Source: Planoprotostelium fungivorum (Eukaryota > Evosea > Variosea > Cavosteliida > Cavosteliaceae). Taken from it: a stretch of 50,596 nucleotides of DNA. Below the pieces are notes generated by a model. The model saw only the letters and a list, made by a program, of their open reading frames with translations. It made no database searches and was not told the DNA's origin. Positions 23,875-36,500 of this stretch are shown here, piece after piece. The number at the start of each line of letters is the position of its first letter. Position 1 is the stretch's first letter. The stretch lies in the NCBI GenBank assembly GCA_003024175.1, contig MDYQ01000200.1:1-50596 (forward strand), read 5' to 3'. The position numbers and the translations under genes were made by a program.

Positions 23875-26800
23875 TCAAGAGGCATCCACTTTGCTGCCTC
23901 TCGTTCCTTTGATCATGGACATGGGAACCAGTTTGGGAATCTCTTGTTCGCTCGCCTCCCAGGTTTTGTAACGATTCATGTACACATTGTATTCCACCAT
24001 TGATCTCTTCCCGTAGATCTGATCTCATCAGCCTCGATGTCGTCACATCAAATCAATGTGTGTTGTCATCATATCAAATCGATGTGTGTTGTCATTACAT
24101 CAACTTTGATTCGTGATGGAGGAAGATGAGCTCACCAGAGTGGAGGAGATGAAATCATTGTCGATGCCGGTGGCTTTCTCTTCTTTGATCTTGTCTTCTA
24201 ATCGGGAGACGTGTTCGTTCAATCTCTTCAGTAAGAGGCTGTGAGTGATGAGATGATGTGATCTGATGATGCGATGATGTGACGTGATGATGAACTCACA
24301 AATCGATGACTTCTTCTGCACCAATTCTGTTCTGAAGGGATGGTCTCCTCCTTCCTTCTCTCACATTTCGAAATTGTGCCGTCTCCAAATTGGACCGTTT
24401 GCTGATTAACAACTGCATTTCATACATCAATCCACCATTCATCTCCACATCACCATCATCATGATGTGATGATCAAGTCATGTCTATCACGCTGATGCTG
24501 ATGAGCTCACCCGATAAACGATGATCTGTTGAAATGTATTCCGCACTCCTTCGTCCCAATGTGTGAAAAGCGGGAGAAATTTCTCGTCCAATAGATAATC
24601 TCCGTACAACTTGACCGCGTCAGTTTTTTTCATCACACCTTCTTCTCACTTCTTTTCTACATTCTGTTTCAAACAGTGGAGCGTGGTAGTACAATAACAT
24701 CAGTACCTGATCGTGTCAGCAGGAAATTCGTGGAAAACTCGTCTCACCTTGTTGATCAGCTGATGGTGATCTGTGTTGATGATGGCATCGATCGTGACCT
24801 TGAAGAAATCTAGATCGAACGCATCGATTTGAAACCGAATTCTAAAACCATCAATTTTTGTCGATGAAAATTATTATATACATTATATAAATTTTATTTT
24901 TTCTATGATAAAAATAAGAACGATATCTCACCTCTGGTTGCTGATGTACTTCAACCAACCATCGATGGTGGATATACAACCCGATACAGATTGAAAATGA
25001 TCACTCCTGGTTCGTTTGACCATCTACAATCGTCAGCATCCGTAGAATCCTTGGAGATTTCACCATCTTGAGAAAGAGATCAAAGAGTTTGCGGTCAGAG
25101 GCCATGCAGGCCATCGCACATTCGTTGAGAGCACCAGGCGTGAACCATTCTTCCGATTTCGTGATGGAAGAGACGAAGTATCTCGTCATCTCACTGAAAC
25201 CCACCACATCGCGGACGCTCTGATCGTCGTCAGCTCCGTGATCGCGATCACGATGTGTCACGATGATGATCGTCATGATGATGGCGATCACGATGTGTCA
25301 CGATGATGATCGCGTGGGGATGATCGCGATCGTAACGATGATGGTGATCGTCGTATTGATCACGATCATGATCTTGATGATGAGACACTCACGATGGGTG
25401 TGCCCTGCGTGTGTGCTCGGATGTAATTCAGCCATTCCTTGAAGAATATAAAGAACAACATCGAATCGTTCTGCAGTGACGACAGATAATTCGTATCGTC
25501 TGCCTTCGTTCTCATCTCTTCGTCTTCTTTTCCCGCCCTCTGCTCCCAGTGAGTCACGTGATCACATTACGTACGACATCGCACGTGACATCTCACCTCC
25601 CACTCTGAATTGTCTGGCTCGTCTTCATCCTCAACGTACACTGGAATTCTCGTAGAAGGTGCAGGTGTGATGTATCTGTCCCTTTCGTTCGTTTCGTCAG
25701 GCTCCAGGGAAGGAGGACTCACCTGTCGTTCAATTTGTCGTGAAAATCTTTCCACATGAGAACGGATAGATGGGTCTTCTTTGGAATTGGATCTGATTCT
25801 GAATCACGTCATTTTATGAAAGTAGAGAAAAAGAGAAGAAATGTGGAAGAAAGTAGAGAGAAAAGAGAAATGTATTCAAAGTAGAGAGAAATGAGAAATA
25901 AGAAAGAAAAGAGAGTGATCGATTGGGAAGATATGGAAAAAATGATGGAGTTGAATGTCGTGAAAGTTTCAAAGAGAAATGAAGACCAATGTCCTCACGT
26001 GGTCTGCTGTCGAATTCCGTGGCAGAATTGTGTAGACTGTTTTCAGAGAAGTTATTCGAGAGCCTCAACTCTTTCGGTATGTCGCTGGTGGTTCGTTGTA
26101 GATGATCCATACTGTACGATCGTCTGCAGTCAAAGTGTGAGAGAAAGATCCCAATACGATTTTGAATATAGAAATAAATTTCGTTTCGAAGATATCTCTC
26201 ATTTTTCATTTTAGTTTTTCTCATCTTCAAATTGAACGCTTTCTCTCAATATCAATACAACAATGTTTCGTTCACTCCATTCACAGTATATATTCACTCA
26301 ATTGATATCGTCAAGAAGAACGTGGTCTGTGTCAAAAGATGAAGATGTAGATGTCACACACCTGAGATAGATGGAACCGAATCCTTTGCTCATAGGCAGC
26401 GTGACGTCAAAATCGAAATCATAATTTTCCTTCATTTGCTCCGAAACACTCTCCGACGTATTGAACGCAGAGAAAAGTGACATCCCTACCTGCTCCGTCG
26501 TTACGATTCGAAATTCAAATTTCCCGCCGTTTCTCCTCACCTGTTGTGGCAGCCTGAAATAATGGAGGGCTAATACTCGGAGTGCAAACTGGTACATCGG
26601 CGCTTGTTGGTAGTAATTCATGGCACCCTTCTTCAATTTGTCCGCCGCGATGATCTGTGTTCTGTAGGCCAACTGTCTCTGGTCTTGAGCGGCGTGAATG
26701 TCTTCTTCTGTGTAGGCCACCATGGTGATGTACCAACTGTCTAATTCCGGTCTACATCGGGTGTCAGATCGTCATCATCATCGCATGCGGATGGTCTCAT

Positions 26801-27749
26801 AGACATCACCTCATCATCACGGCCCACAACATCTTGAACCAATTCGGTTCTAACGTTCTGACTTCGGGAGGTGATATACCCTTCCAGAATGCCTCGGGAT
26901 CTTTCATCATCTCCCTCACCAGCCACAGGAGACGAGTCCATGTCAACAGGAGGTCACCTCTAACGGACCGAATGTGTCTCGCATAGAAGGTCTGCAATCG
27001 AACGAAATGTTCTCGGTAATGATCTGACTCTGAAGACACGTCAGACACGGGATGGCCAGGGAAGAGAATGAGATGGAAGCTCGGGAATGAATGATGGGAG
27101 GAGGATAGACACGATGAAAAGAGGGAGAGATAAGGGAATGTGGAGATAGAAGGTGAAGATGGGCCTCCATTTGTCGGGTGGATGATTTGTATACGAGTCT
27201 CACCTTCGAAGGATGGATTCTTCAAATGGCCAGAGTGTCTTCGTGATTGTCTGTCATCTCTCTCCTGTTAAGATTCCATTATCACGACTGACAATCGGGT
27301 CGCACGAATGACTCACATCACTCAATTCAAAGTTGACATTGTTCAACAGAGGCAGCAGCTCCTCCATATTCGCATTGACCGCTTTGAAGCGTTTGAGGAG
27401 TCTGGCATTTGATTTCTCCGTCTTCTCTTCATCTTCCTTGTCCCTCTCTTCGTACAATTCAGTGATGCTTTCCAACAGACCTCTGTTGGCCTTCTCGAAC
27501 TGAGATGCCCACTGCAACCATTCAGAGAACAACATCATGATACGATCTTACCGAACTATATCGGGTAGACTCTTTATCCTGATCAATGTGTTATTCGCAA
27601 TGTTCTCTCTCGTCCATCTGTCTCCTCACCTTGCTATCGTAATAATAGTCCTTCAGGTTATAAAACAGCCCCGATATGGCCGAGAAGTTCTTCTTCAGGC
27701 GAGCAGAGACGCTGTGGCCTTCCTCCCGCCACCACGATCTCTCTCCCAT
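23875..27749 (-). CDS. Large uncharacterised helical protein
   Basis: Family not recognised. The chain starts MGERSWWREEGHSVSARL at 27749, continues in phase through YNLKDYYYDSK and WASQFEKANRGLLESITELY, and ends in LVPMSMIKGTRGSKVDAS with the stop at 23875. About twenty introns. The middle shows helical, charged and aromatic blocks: REHFVRLQTFYARHIRSV, DPEAFWKGISPPEVRTLEP, QLAYRTQIIAADKLKKGAM, MYQFALRVLALHYFRLPQ; later FFKEWLNYIRAHTQG, FTPGALNECAMACMASDRKL, KMVKSPRILRML and FLLKRLNEHVSRLEDKIKEE. No membrane segment or catalytic motif was seen. It reads like a cytoplasmic scaffold. It ends close to the convergent exporter gene and starts 128 bases from the divergent LRR gene, so both share one short promoter region. 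Confidence 0.5.
25244..25312. repeat. 29-bp direct repeat with 40-bp period in an intron
   Basis: Two copies of a 29-base block beginning GCGATCACGATGTGTCACG, at 25244-25272 and 25284-25312, inside a GATC-rich intron (about 25225-25395) of the uncharacterised gene. The blocks are also partly self-complementary (GATCACGATG and its near reverse complement recur). Confidence 0.8.
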
Positions 27750-27876
27750 GCTGCTTCAAGCGGAATTGAAGTTATTTTCCCGGCAAGAAAGAAATGGTGC
27801 TCGTTTACAGCGCCGCGGCTCACAAACACTACTTACGATGGTCCCGAAAGAGGTTCACGAGGACTTCGGGCGAAGC

Positions 27877-29629
27877 ATGAAGTGGATCGTGCTCGCGCTG
27901 TGTCTGCTGTTCCATGTGAGCCCGATGGATGGACAGAGATTGGCAGAATCAGAGAAGAACACATTACTGTCTCTCTACGAGAGCACTGGCGGTGAGGAAA
28001 TTGGAGGCGACGTGTGATGATTAGTGCAGGTTCCTCTTGGGCGAATCAGACGGGATGGTCGTCGCCAAACAGCGATCCTTGCACTTGGTTCGGTGTCACA
28101 TGCAATGGAATACCTTCCATCGCTTCCCTCCATCTCAACGTACGTGATCTGCGTGATAGATGATGGACATCAATCTGACAGAGACGAAGGGAAACAATCT
28201 GACTGGACAACTGCCTCCCTCTTTGGTCAATCTAACGTAAGTCACCTCTGAATATCGTCCCACATTGAACGACTGAAGTGCAATGACTCTGCTCGATCTT
28301 CGATTCAATGCACTACAAGGACAGATTCCCACATTCAGCAACACATCCCAACTGTCTCAATTGATTTTATGGGGTGAAGAGAGGATCACATGTTCTCATA
28401 CGATGGAACTCTGTTCTAACATTCAACAGGAAACAATTTCACTGACGGTCTCAGTAATCTGTGTGTCTTGAGTCAAGTTCAGATCATCACTCTCAGGTGC
28501 GATCATGGACCATCATCCATCATCCAGTGACACGTCCACAGATCCAATTCATTCTCTGGATCTATACCCGATTGTCTATGTGACTCATCCATCTCGACGA
28601 CATCGAAGATATCGCATGTGCTGCCCCAAGGAGATTGACCATGGTGCAGGTGGATTGACTTCACTTCTCAGCTTAGACATCAGCACAAACTTTCTCACCG
28701 GTGAGAATTTAGATTCCACCTCATCAGATGGATGAGATGAGGTAGGAAATTTGCCTCTTTGTCTTGGAGCTCTGAGCGGTCTCATCAAATTAGACCTCTC
28801 CACGAACATGTTGATGGGTAACTAACATCTCGATATTCTTCATCGACTGCACGTGATCATCGCATCATCCACGAAAAAGATCATCATCCATCATCATGTT
28901 CATCATGTTCATCAGACGAACAGGAGAGATTCCATCCTCTTTTTCTGGTTTGACCAACGTGGAGACACTCAACCTCGGTTCGAACACTTTCGGTGAGTCG
29001 TCGATCAGCTGTACATGATCACCGTATCATCAAAGATGATGCTGACGATGAAAGTTGGATCTGTTCCCGTCGCCCTGACTTCACTGACCTCTCTATCTAC
29101 TCTCTCCTTGGTGAAAATTACGCGGGAGATTTATCGTTTGATTTTCAAACAGTCTTCAAACAGTCTGACGGGCACGCTGCCTTCCTTCGAGAACTCCACC
29201 AGCTTGGAATATTTCGTCGTGGCATCCAATTCATTGTCTTTTGTTCTCGGTCAAGTATGTCATCATCACCACCATGGACATCATCGACGTCATCTTCTAA
29301 ATGCAGCAGGCACCACCGGCCGTGGGTACTTGCGACCTGTCGGGCAACCTCAACTTCTATTGTGGCGAGATTCCTGAATGGGTCTTGTCGACTTGTGGTG
29401 GTGTCTGTGTGGACAAAACATCCCCCTACATCTTAGTTGGAGTCATCTTTGTGTATTCTGCCATATTCCTCGTCATCCTCTTCTTTTCTGATCCCATCGA
29501 GAGGTGATGATGCCTAGTTCATCGACAGTACCAACGTGAGACAGGTTCTTTGCAAGATTTGGATCTTCGCAGGTAGATTTCGTTCGTGGATTGTTTGGAC
29601 GTAGAAAGAGTAACAAGAGGAGACAATGA
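27877..29629 (+). CDS. Leucine-rich-repeat transmembrane receptor, no kinase
   Basis: Cell-surface LRR protein of plant-receptor style. Signal peptide MKWIVLALCLLFHVSPMDGQ, then an LRRNT-like cap (SDPCTWFGVTCNG), then about eight LRRs such as NNLTGQLPPSLVNL, LLDLRFNALQGQIPTF, LLSLDISTNFLTG, LIKLDLSTNMLMG, GEIPSSFSGLTNVETLNLGSN and SNSLTGTLPSFENSTSLEYF, a cysteine-rich cap (CDLSGNLNFYCGEIPEW), one membrane helix (ILVGVIFVYSAIFLVILFF) and a short basic tail. A last 45-base intron extends the tail to ARFGSSQVDFVRGLFGRRKS and a stop at 29629; without it the stop would be at 29507. Many introns separate single repeats. No cytoplasmic kinase domain, so signalling would need a partner. An upstream in-frame ATG at 27676 lies inside the opposite gene's first exon and was not used. 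Confidence 0.85.
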
Positions 29630-29714
29630 TTCAATGACCAGAATGAACATCATACACTCGTCGCTGCCGGCTGGTGGCCGTTCATAGAAGATGATTCAAT
29701 ATACACAATCGTCT

Positions 29715-30200
29715 TTATACAGTAGCTTTCTTCGTTCCTCTCTCTTCAGATACGTTGACCATCTCATACACCTGTCCATCTCTGGGCTGCTGTTGATAAA
29801 GCATTTTCAATGGATAGAGTGCGAAACCTCTGACGATAGCGAGCACCAGATGTAACCACAGGATGAAGGCCCCGACGTCCACTGCATGCCAAGTCCCAGC
29901 ATTATTTATGAGAGAGCGGATGAGAAAGGGTTGTACGGCTAAGAGGACGATGGACAGCACGTTGAATGTCCCCGCGACCAAAACGAGACGTCTGCTTGCA
30001 CTGGAATGGGACAGCCAGAGAAGGAGGGATAGACTGGGTAAGAAAATGGCTTGGGGGAGGAGAAGGAGGGGCAAGTGGTGCACATCCTTTGATGCGGTGA
30101 TAACAGCCACGGCCGTGTGCAAGAGGATGGCTACGACAGCCACCATCTGTATACTCATCTTCTCTGAGGGGACACGAATGATCGTATTCTGTTTCGACAT
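29715..30200 (-). CDS. Four-helix membrane protein, unknown
   Basis: 161 residues from one uninterrupted frame, the only intronless membrane gene here. Four hydrophobic stretches are visible: MVAVVAILLHTAVAVITA, LLLLPQAIFLPSLSLLLWL, LVLVAGTFNVLSIVLLAV and VGAFILWLHLVLAIVRGFAL, with short charged loops and a tail GQVYEMVNVSEERGTKKATV that could be cytoplasmic. The topology resembles MARVEL or DUF4149-like small membrane proteins, but no signature residue lets me name one. Convergent with the LRR gene, stop codons 86 bases apart. Confidence 0.65.
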   Translation of the reverse strand: MSKQNTIIRVPSEKMSIQMVAVVAILLHTAVAVITASKDVHHLPLLLLPQAIFLPSLSLLLWLSHSSASRRLVLVAGTFNVLSIVLLAVQPFLIRSLINNAGTWHAVDVGAFILWLHLVLAIVRGFALYPLKMLYQQQPRDGQVYEMVNVSEERGTKKATV

Positions 30201-30528
30201 TATCGTGATGATCTCCGTTGTGATGTGGTTCTTTCAATTTGTCACGCAGCGACCGGTTCAAAAAATAAAACCCGTCTCATCGTCATTTATACTTCAACCG
30301 AGGATCTCCTTCGAAGAAGTGACACTCTGTCCTCGGTCGGAATCACATCTACAGACACCGTCTGAGCTCTCCCCTGCCGGCTGTGTGCCTCTCTTCCGCT
30401 GCTCTCCGAAGCCCGAGGGGTCTCCAGAGCCCGAATCGGCATTGACTCCGCACACGGATCCCCGATCTTCACAAACAGAGACGACCAGCATGCAGAACGG
30501 GTGCAATACATTCATACACTGTGGATCT

Positions 30529-31651
30529 ATGTCCGCGAGAAAGCGACCCGCCTGTGCATCGTGTAGAGACAGTCACGTCACTTGCGAAGGGGGAGGTGGG
30601 GCGATGGACGCGGGTTCGACGGCTGACGATGGACAGAGAGACCCTGTCACCGATGCAAAGTGAGAGGATGGGAATGCGTCGAATCGGTCTCGAAGAGAAA
30701 ATGCAAGGCGCAGAGGATCTCTGGTTCGACCGATGTGAGTGGAAAGACTCTCACCACCACGCCTCCGAGGATCGCAGGTGACATTCCTCCTTAGCCATCC
30801 TCCCATCGTCTCAAACATTTACAGGTGAATATGGAGAGCTCAGGAAGGTCCCGAAATTGGAGATCAGCGAACCACCATCTCTGTGTGCCGTGTTGAAGAA
30901 GGACTTTGAGATCTACGTCGAGTATCTGAGGAGAGAGTGAGACGACCACCCCGCATGCAGTGCATTAACATTCCAAAGGGGAATCATCTTCGACACCAAC
31001 GTGAAGAGTAAACTTGATACCATAGATCAGAAGGTGATGGACTTGACTCGATGCATCCTGAACCCGCCAGATCGTCGAGATGAAACAATTCACGACACCA
31101 CAACAGAAGGAACAGCTTCTGTCCGATTTTACGAAACAATTGAGCGTGAGTTACCACCGCCTATATCTCTTCTCACATCATCACCAGATCGCCATCGAAG
31201 CCGCTCGCAATTGTCAAGTCCCTACCATCATCTCTGACCGCAGCGTTGTGGTGCATTACGTCAATGATGCGGCTGCATCTCTTCTCTCGTGGAGTCATCC
31301 TCTACCTTATCGCGATCGCGAAGCATGGCTTCACGTGAGCATCATCATCCATCTTCAATGTGTCGGAGAGATCTGACGCTGAAGACAGATCATGAGTCCA
31401 GAGATGCTCTCGTTTCTCATGGAGAATTCCATTCGAATTAATATGGAATGTATCGTAGACCGAACAGTCTATCACAGAGCCTCTTTTCGCAGTTTGGACT
31501 GCAAGGTGAACGAATTCAACTTGAAAGATGATGAGCTGACCTCACACAGGATAGAGTGTATCGGAAGTGCAATTATGCTATATCAACAAAGAGAGACTTG
31601 TTAGGATTGCCACAGTTGACCACCTTGCAATTGCTGCCAGATCCAGAATAG
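30529..31651 (+). CDS. Zn2Cys6 transcription factor with PAS domain
   Basis: DNA-binding regulator. After the first residues (MSARKRPACASCRDSHVTC) an intron of about 50 bases joins to RPCHRCKVRGWECVE, giving the binuclear zinc-cluster spacing C-x2-C-x6-C...C-x2-C-x6-C. A Ser/Thr linker, then a helical segment (VLKKDFEIYVEYLRRE), then a PAS-like region: VPTIISDRSVVVHYVNDAAASLL and ENSIRINMECIVDRTVYHR. The C-terminus, reached by one more intron, is KDRVYRKCNYAISTKRDLLG and ends at 31651. Zinc cluster followed by a single PAS domain is the layout of the fungal gluconeogenesis regulators ERT1/AcuK/RDS2; similarity of function is inference. An ATG at 30490 could add 13 residues. Zn2Cys6 factors occur in fungi and some amoebae. 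Confidence 0.8.
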
Positions 31652-31877
31652 ACCATCTGCTCTCATGCGATGCCGTTTAAAGTCTCCGCTTAGATGGAAA
31701 CGTGTGAAATCTCGGAGGATTGAGATCGAATAGAGAGGATGTATATGTAAAGAAATGTACTTTGATGAATCGATGTCAATGACGATTAGTGATTCACAGT
31801 TTTAATAATACACAACAACCTTTCATCACAAATGACAGGATATATTTCACTTCAACAGCTCACCTCTAGTTCCCTCG

Positions 31878-33268
31878 ATGAGCTCGATGGCAAGATTATT
31901 GATCTTGGCCCGTCAAACTCGGATCTTCTACATCACTGATCTCTCATCCTTCCCTGTCCTCACATACGTCGCTACGATTCGTCAGCTCTTTGTGGCTGCC
32001 ATCAGTCCCGCGAGTGTTGTTTCCAAATACAGCTCTGAGCGTGATCTGCCACCTTATCCACCCTTCATGTCGGTGTTGTATCTGAGATTGCTGCGCTTTG
32101 GTGGGAGAGTGATCTGAGATCTGTCAGAAACCACCAACACAGATCCTGAGCGCACCTTCCGCACAACCGACAGAAGCAGAGAAGCAACAGAAGATGAAGT
32201 ACCCGGAGGACATCACGGTTTCGGGAGAGATGATAGAGCTGCAGAGAAGGCAGCTACCCTTCAAGCGAAAGGAACTGAGTAGAACTTTAGAAGAGACCAT
32301 CAGGAAGTTAGACACACTGCGAGGTAACAAGCAATCGCAAGAAGCGGGAGCTCGAAAGGCGTTGAGAGCGAAATCAGCAAGTGAGTGCCGAGAAAATGTG
32401 GTTCCATTCTGAAATGGACGAAGGCCTCCAAGCGATGATCGAGTTAGTGGACGCTATTTATATGAATTTGGGTGTGGACGGCAACGAGCAGTTGAGATGT
32501 GAGTTTGTGTTGATCCGGTTCAGCCTCTGAAGTAACACAGGTGAAATCGCAGCCATCATCCTCTGGTATTGTCACTGCGTTTTAACGGCAGATGACGATC
32601 AATTCGTTCCCTTCTGCAGGAGGTACAGGATCGCAACCGGGAAGACAGGTAATGCACCTCACCATCGTGTTTGTCTACCTCTTTCTCACTCTCTCAAGGT
32701 CTCTTCTGTCAAGCTAAGAGCGTGGACCAATATTACAGAAACATGTGGATCTCGGGTGCGTTAGCTCTGACGTACGTTGGTATCTTAGCCTTCCCTCTCT
32801 ATGCCCCTCTTGCTTTCCCACATTCCATCGCTTGGATTTCTCATCAATTTAGAAAGATCGTGAGCCCATCGAATGCATTATCGTCAACTCATTCTCAACA
32901 GCACATGGACTTTCGAGTGGACAATCGAACCGAATCCGACGAAGTGGGCTACTTTAGGAATCTGCAGAAGTTGAAGGATTCCATGATGGAGATCGACATG
33001 CCAGATCCAACGGCAGCAGTAGACGTTCGAGCTTTGAGAGCTTCCCTCTCCGAGGTAATCATCTTCATCCAACTCCATCTTCATCATCTGATCGAACTTC
33101 CAGGCTATGTATCTTCCTCCCATCGTCATCACGAACCAAGTCATTGCGGAGAATGACATGGCAACGCCACGAAACAGGAAGTCTTTCCACGTCTCACCAC
33201 GAGCAGAGCGGCTGTCTCAGAGAGTGGATCAGATCTACGCCAATAAGCGTGCCAGTCTGATGGTGTAA
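31878..33268 (+). CDS. Uncharacterised protein
   Basis: Not recognised. Exons join in phase from about 32150 onward: KMKYPEDITVSGEMIELQ, RTLEETIRKLDTLRG, LQAMIELVDAIYMNLGVDG, AAIILWYCHCVLTADDD, a hydrophobic stretch ALALTYVGILAFPLYAPLAF, and a Ser/Arg-rich C-terminus ending RVDQIYANKRASLMV at 33268. Possibly cytosolic with one membrane-associated helix. The first exon (from 31878, MSSMARLLILARQTRIFY) connects in phase by a 37-base intron but is less certain than the rest. AATAAA appears at about 33312, 44 bases after the stop, as a likely poly(A) signal. Confidence 0.5.
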
Positions 33269-33539
33269 ACGATGCACAGATGTAACATATAGAGTCCGTA
33301 ATAATTTTCGAAATAAACGCGTTGAGATTGAGGTTTTAACTCATGTGACGCGCATCAGAGAAGAGAAGGACACAAGGTCTATCAAAACGGAGGAGAAGTC
33401 ATCGCATGAAAGCGTGAGGCATCGGAATCTCGTGGGTTGGTCAGTTTCAAGAGCTTCACAGAAGACTACTCCCTTTAATTACATAAATACGCACGATCAC
33501 AACAACGTCTAAGACACATCGGCTGCCCATACGAATCAG

Positions 33540-36500
33540 ATGGTGTTTCAAGGAGAATCCGGCAAGGTGGGGAGATGGTGTGGTTGCGTCTGATGTATAT
33601 AGCCCATCAGCTGGTCAGCACCTCAAGCAGGTCTGAGGAAGGTCGTTGGTGTTAGCTATCTCATACAACGAAAGGTGATCACGCGGACAACTGTGCATCT
33701 CTGACACAACATCAGCTGGCCAGTCGGAGAGTTCGAAAACAGTTGCGAATTCCAATCGATGATGAAAAAGATGTAAGATGTCTATATGTTGTCACTGCTA
33801 ACCTCTCAGCAAACCAGAAGAGAAGAAGTAGAATCCATGAAGGACTGCCTCCTCTTTTCTCGGGATAATCAATCAGAGGTGATATCGTCACCGTATCATT
33901 GCACCCATCTTCTATAGATTCCAGAAGGTGGAAGTCTCTATCGACTGTTGGAGTACATCATCTCCACTCGTCAACCTCTTCGATCCCAACTGATCGAAGC
34001 CATTTGGATTTCAATCAGACCTCTCGTCGGTTGTGAAGAGCTTTTCTCTCAATTAACGCAGATATACGAAGACGTAGAGAGCGAAGCCACCATAGGCAAT
34101 GAACTCACAGAAGACATCACGCGAAACAGAGAACAGTCTCAGGTGGATCATCTTGATACGATCATCGCGATGATTCGTTGTTGACCCATCGACACAGAGG
34201 GTCATATCAGAGATGATCCATCAGTGGTGCACAAGGTTTCCCGATGATTGGCAAAGACATCCGCCCATGACCCACTCTCTATCTCTCTTCATAGAGAGTA
34301 ACACGAGAGACAACTATCCACCCAGCTCAACTCTGAGGCGTGCCTTGTCCCATGCATCCGCGGCGACACCATCACCGGTGAGTCGAAGACACGAGATCTC
34401 ATCTCATCATCATGTTCTATAGACATTCCAAGAGATAAATTACAAGTCGAGAGACAGTTTAGAACTAGTCCGATACCCTCCCATCTCCATCGCCCATCAG
34501 ATGACCCTGATGGAGTCGTCCATCATGTCTTACATCTCTCCTCAAGAGTGAGAATCGCACTCGCGTTCGCACAATTGAGTTTCCGTCAGGTTCCTCTTGT
34601 ACCTATGGAAACAGCAAGACGCAGTGAACGTGAATCGAATGAAATTATGGAATGAATCAACGAGAGGCTGGGTGTCAAAGTGCATGAGAGCTTATCCCAA
34701 CGGCAGCGACATCGTCGATTACATGTACAACCTGGCGTCGGTACGTACGGTACGTATTCACGTTGATGATGGTGGTAGGAGCTGTACAAGATTGGGAATA
34801 TCAATGGAATGAAGAGTGTACTGCTGGGGTGCTCAGACGTCTTGGGACAATCGATGCCTCAGAAAGTGACTTTAAAACATTTAAAATGTATTTTATTCAC
34901 GACGTGACAGATGGTGCAACCGCTACAGTGTACCGATGGAAATCGAAACGAGGCTTTAGCGTTTCAAATTCCATATCTTTCGGACTTGCTGGAGAGACTG
35001 AAAGACTCTGACGACTCTTTGTTAGATTACATTCACGAGGGCGTCATCAACTTTGCAAAGTGTGTCAGCGAGACGAAACTGATCGCAGGGTGGGTGATCG
35101 TGTCATCATCGCGATCGAGTGATGGAGGACAGGTTCATGAGTGGGATGAACTGTGGGGGAGACAATGGCATCTACAATCGGATCGTCAGAGATGCAAACA
35201 TCATGGAGGTGATGATCCGTGTCATGATGACGATGATCACGATCTTGGCATCTGACAACATCTAGTTACTCTCCAATCGTCAACCTTGTATTAGTCCTGA
35301 AGAAGCGATGAAACTCCACAGAAAACTCGACATCGTATCTCCCAAGAGCCACGTCAACGTAAACCGCCCGGGAGGTGCGCGAGTTCTCATCGAAATTTCT
35401 CTCACACGTCCAGTTCAAGAGACCGCAGACGAGAATAACGTGATCCTCCTGCACAAACAATTGAGCCACAAGCTGAAACCACACCACCTGCAACTCCTCT
35501 ATTCCATCGGAGAACAAGTACAATACAAGGCGGGAAACAGAATTTTGAGACAGAACGGTCCCAATTCTCACTTCTTCATCATACTGGACGGCACCGTACA
35601 CATGACAAAAGTATGACGTCTCGACTGACCACCGGCCGTACACTCATGATATCTCAGGGTCACGATGGAGGCGAATACCAAGTGTGGGATTTAGGTAGAG
35701 GTCACTTCTTCGGTGACAACAGTTTGTTCGATGGAGGAAATTTGGGACTCATCCACTCTGTCTACGTTTCCGAGTGCGGAGACGCAAAATTGATTCGAAT
35801 CGAGCGGGAAAGATTATTGGGACTCATGAGGGAAGATCCGCTGCTGTCGATCGAGCTGCTGAGGTGTATGATCGAGTCGTTCTCTTGGCAGGTGAGAGAT
35901 TTCGATTTACGTACGTAACGATGCGCACAGTTGTTCTCCCTACCTCCACCTTCCCAACGGATCGGTACCGAATTTCAGAGTGAAACTTCGACAAGATCTC
36001 ACGGTAAAGAACAGAGAAGGGAAGAGAAGAGTGAGACGATAACTTCTACTCGTTTCGCTGAGACGTTCAGGTGAATCGGAGCTAAGTCCACGAGATTGGG
36101 AAGAATTGAGACGTAGGTGTAATACGCAGACGTACGAGAAGGGTGAACACGTCATCCAGTCGTACCACGGTGATCGCAAGTTCTACCTCCTCCTCACAGG
36201 TGCAAACGAAATCCAATCGAAATTTCGTGACTCCCGGGAACAGGTCGATGTCAGTACCATCTACACGCAGACGATAACCATCACGAGATTGGGGAGAGGG
36301 AGTTGATGGGTGTGTACAGTTTCTTCCACAACAAACCCACTCGATTCTCCATCACAGCACTCACCCAATGTGATGTCTTATCTTTCGACGCCCTCACCCT
36401 TCGTGACATCGCATCGATCGACCCCGGAGTGAGTGAAATCTCGCGGAATTTTCGATGACCTGGGACAGATGGTGTCTAGGCTGTACATGTACGTCGCCAG

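Noticed and set aside
29863-30663. 266-codon plus-strand frame over the four-helix protein gene
   Set aside because: Most of it is antisense to a better membrane-protein frame. Only its 3' end coincides with the start of the Zn2Cys6 gene, which has its own ATG and introns.
36431-36475. Gene boundary between RasGEF and PLD
   Set aside because: Reading past the donor gives a stop within nine codons and an ATG just after the acceptor, but the spacing is far too small for separate genes and the intron is canonical. Kept as the main caveat to the fusion call.
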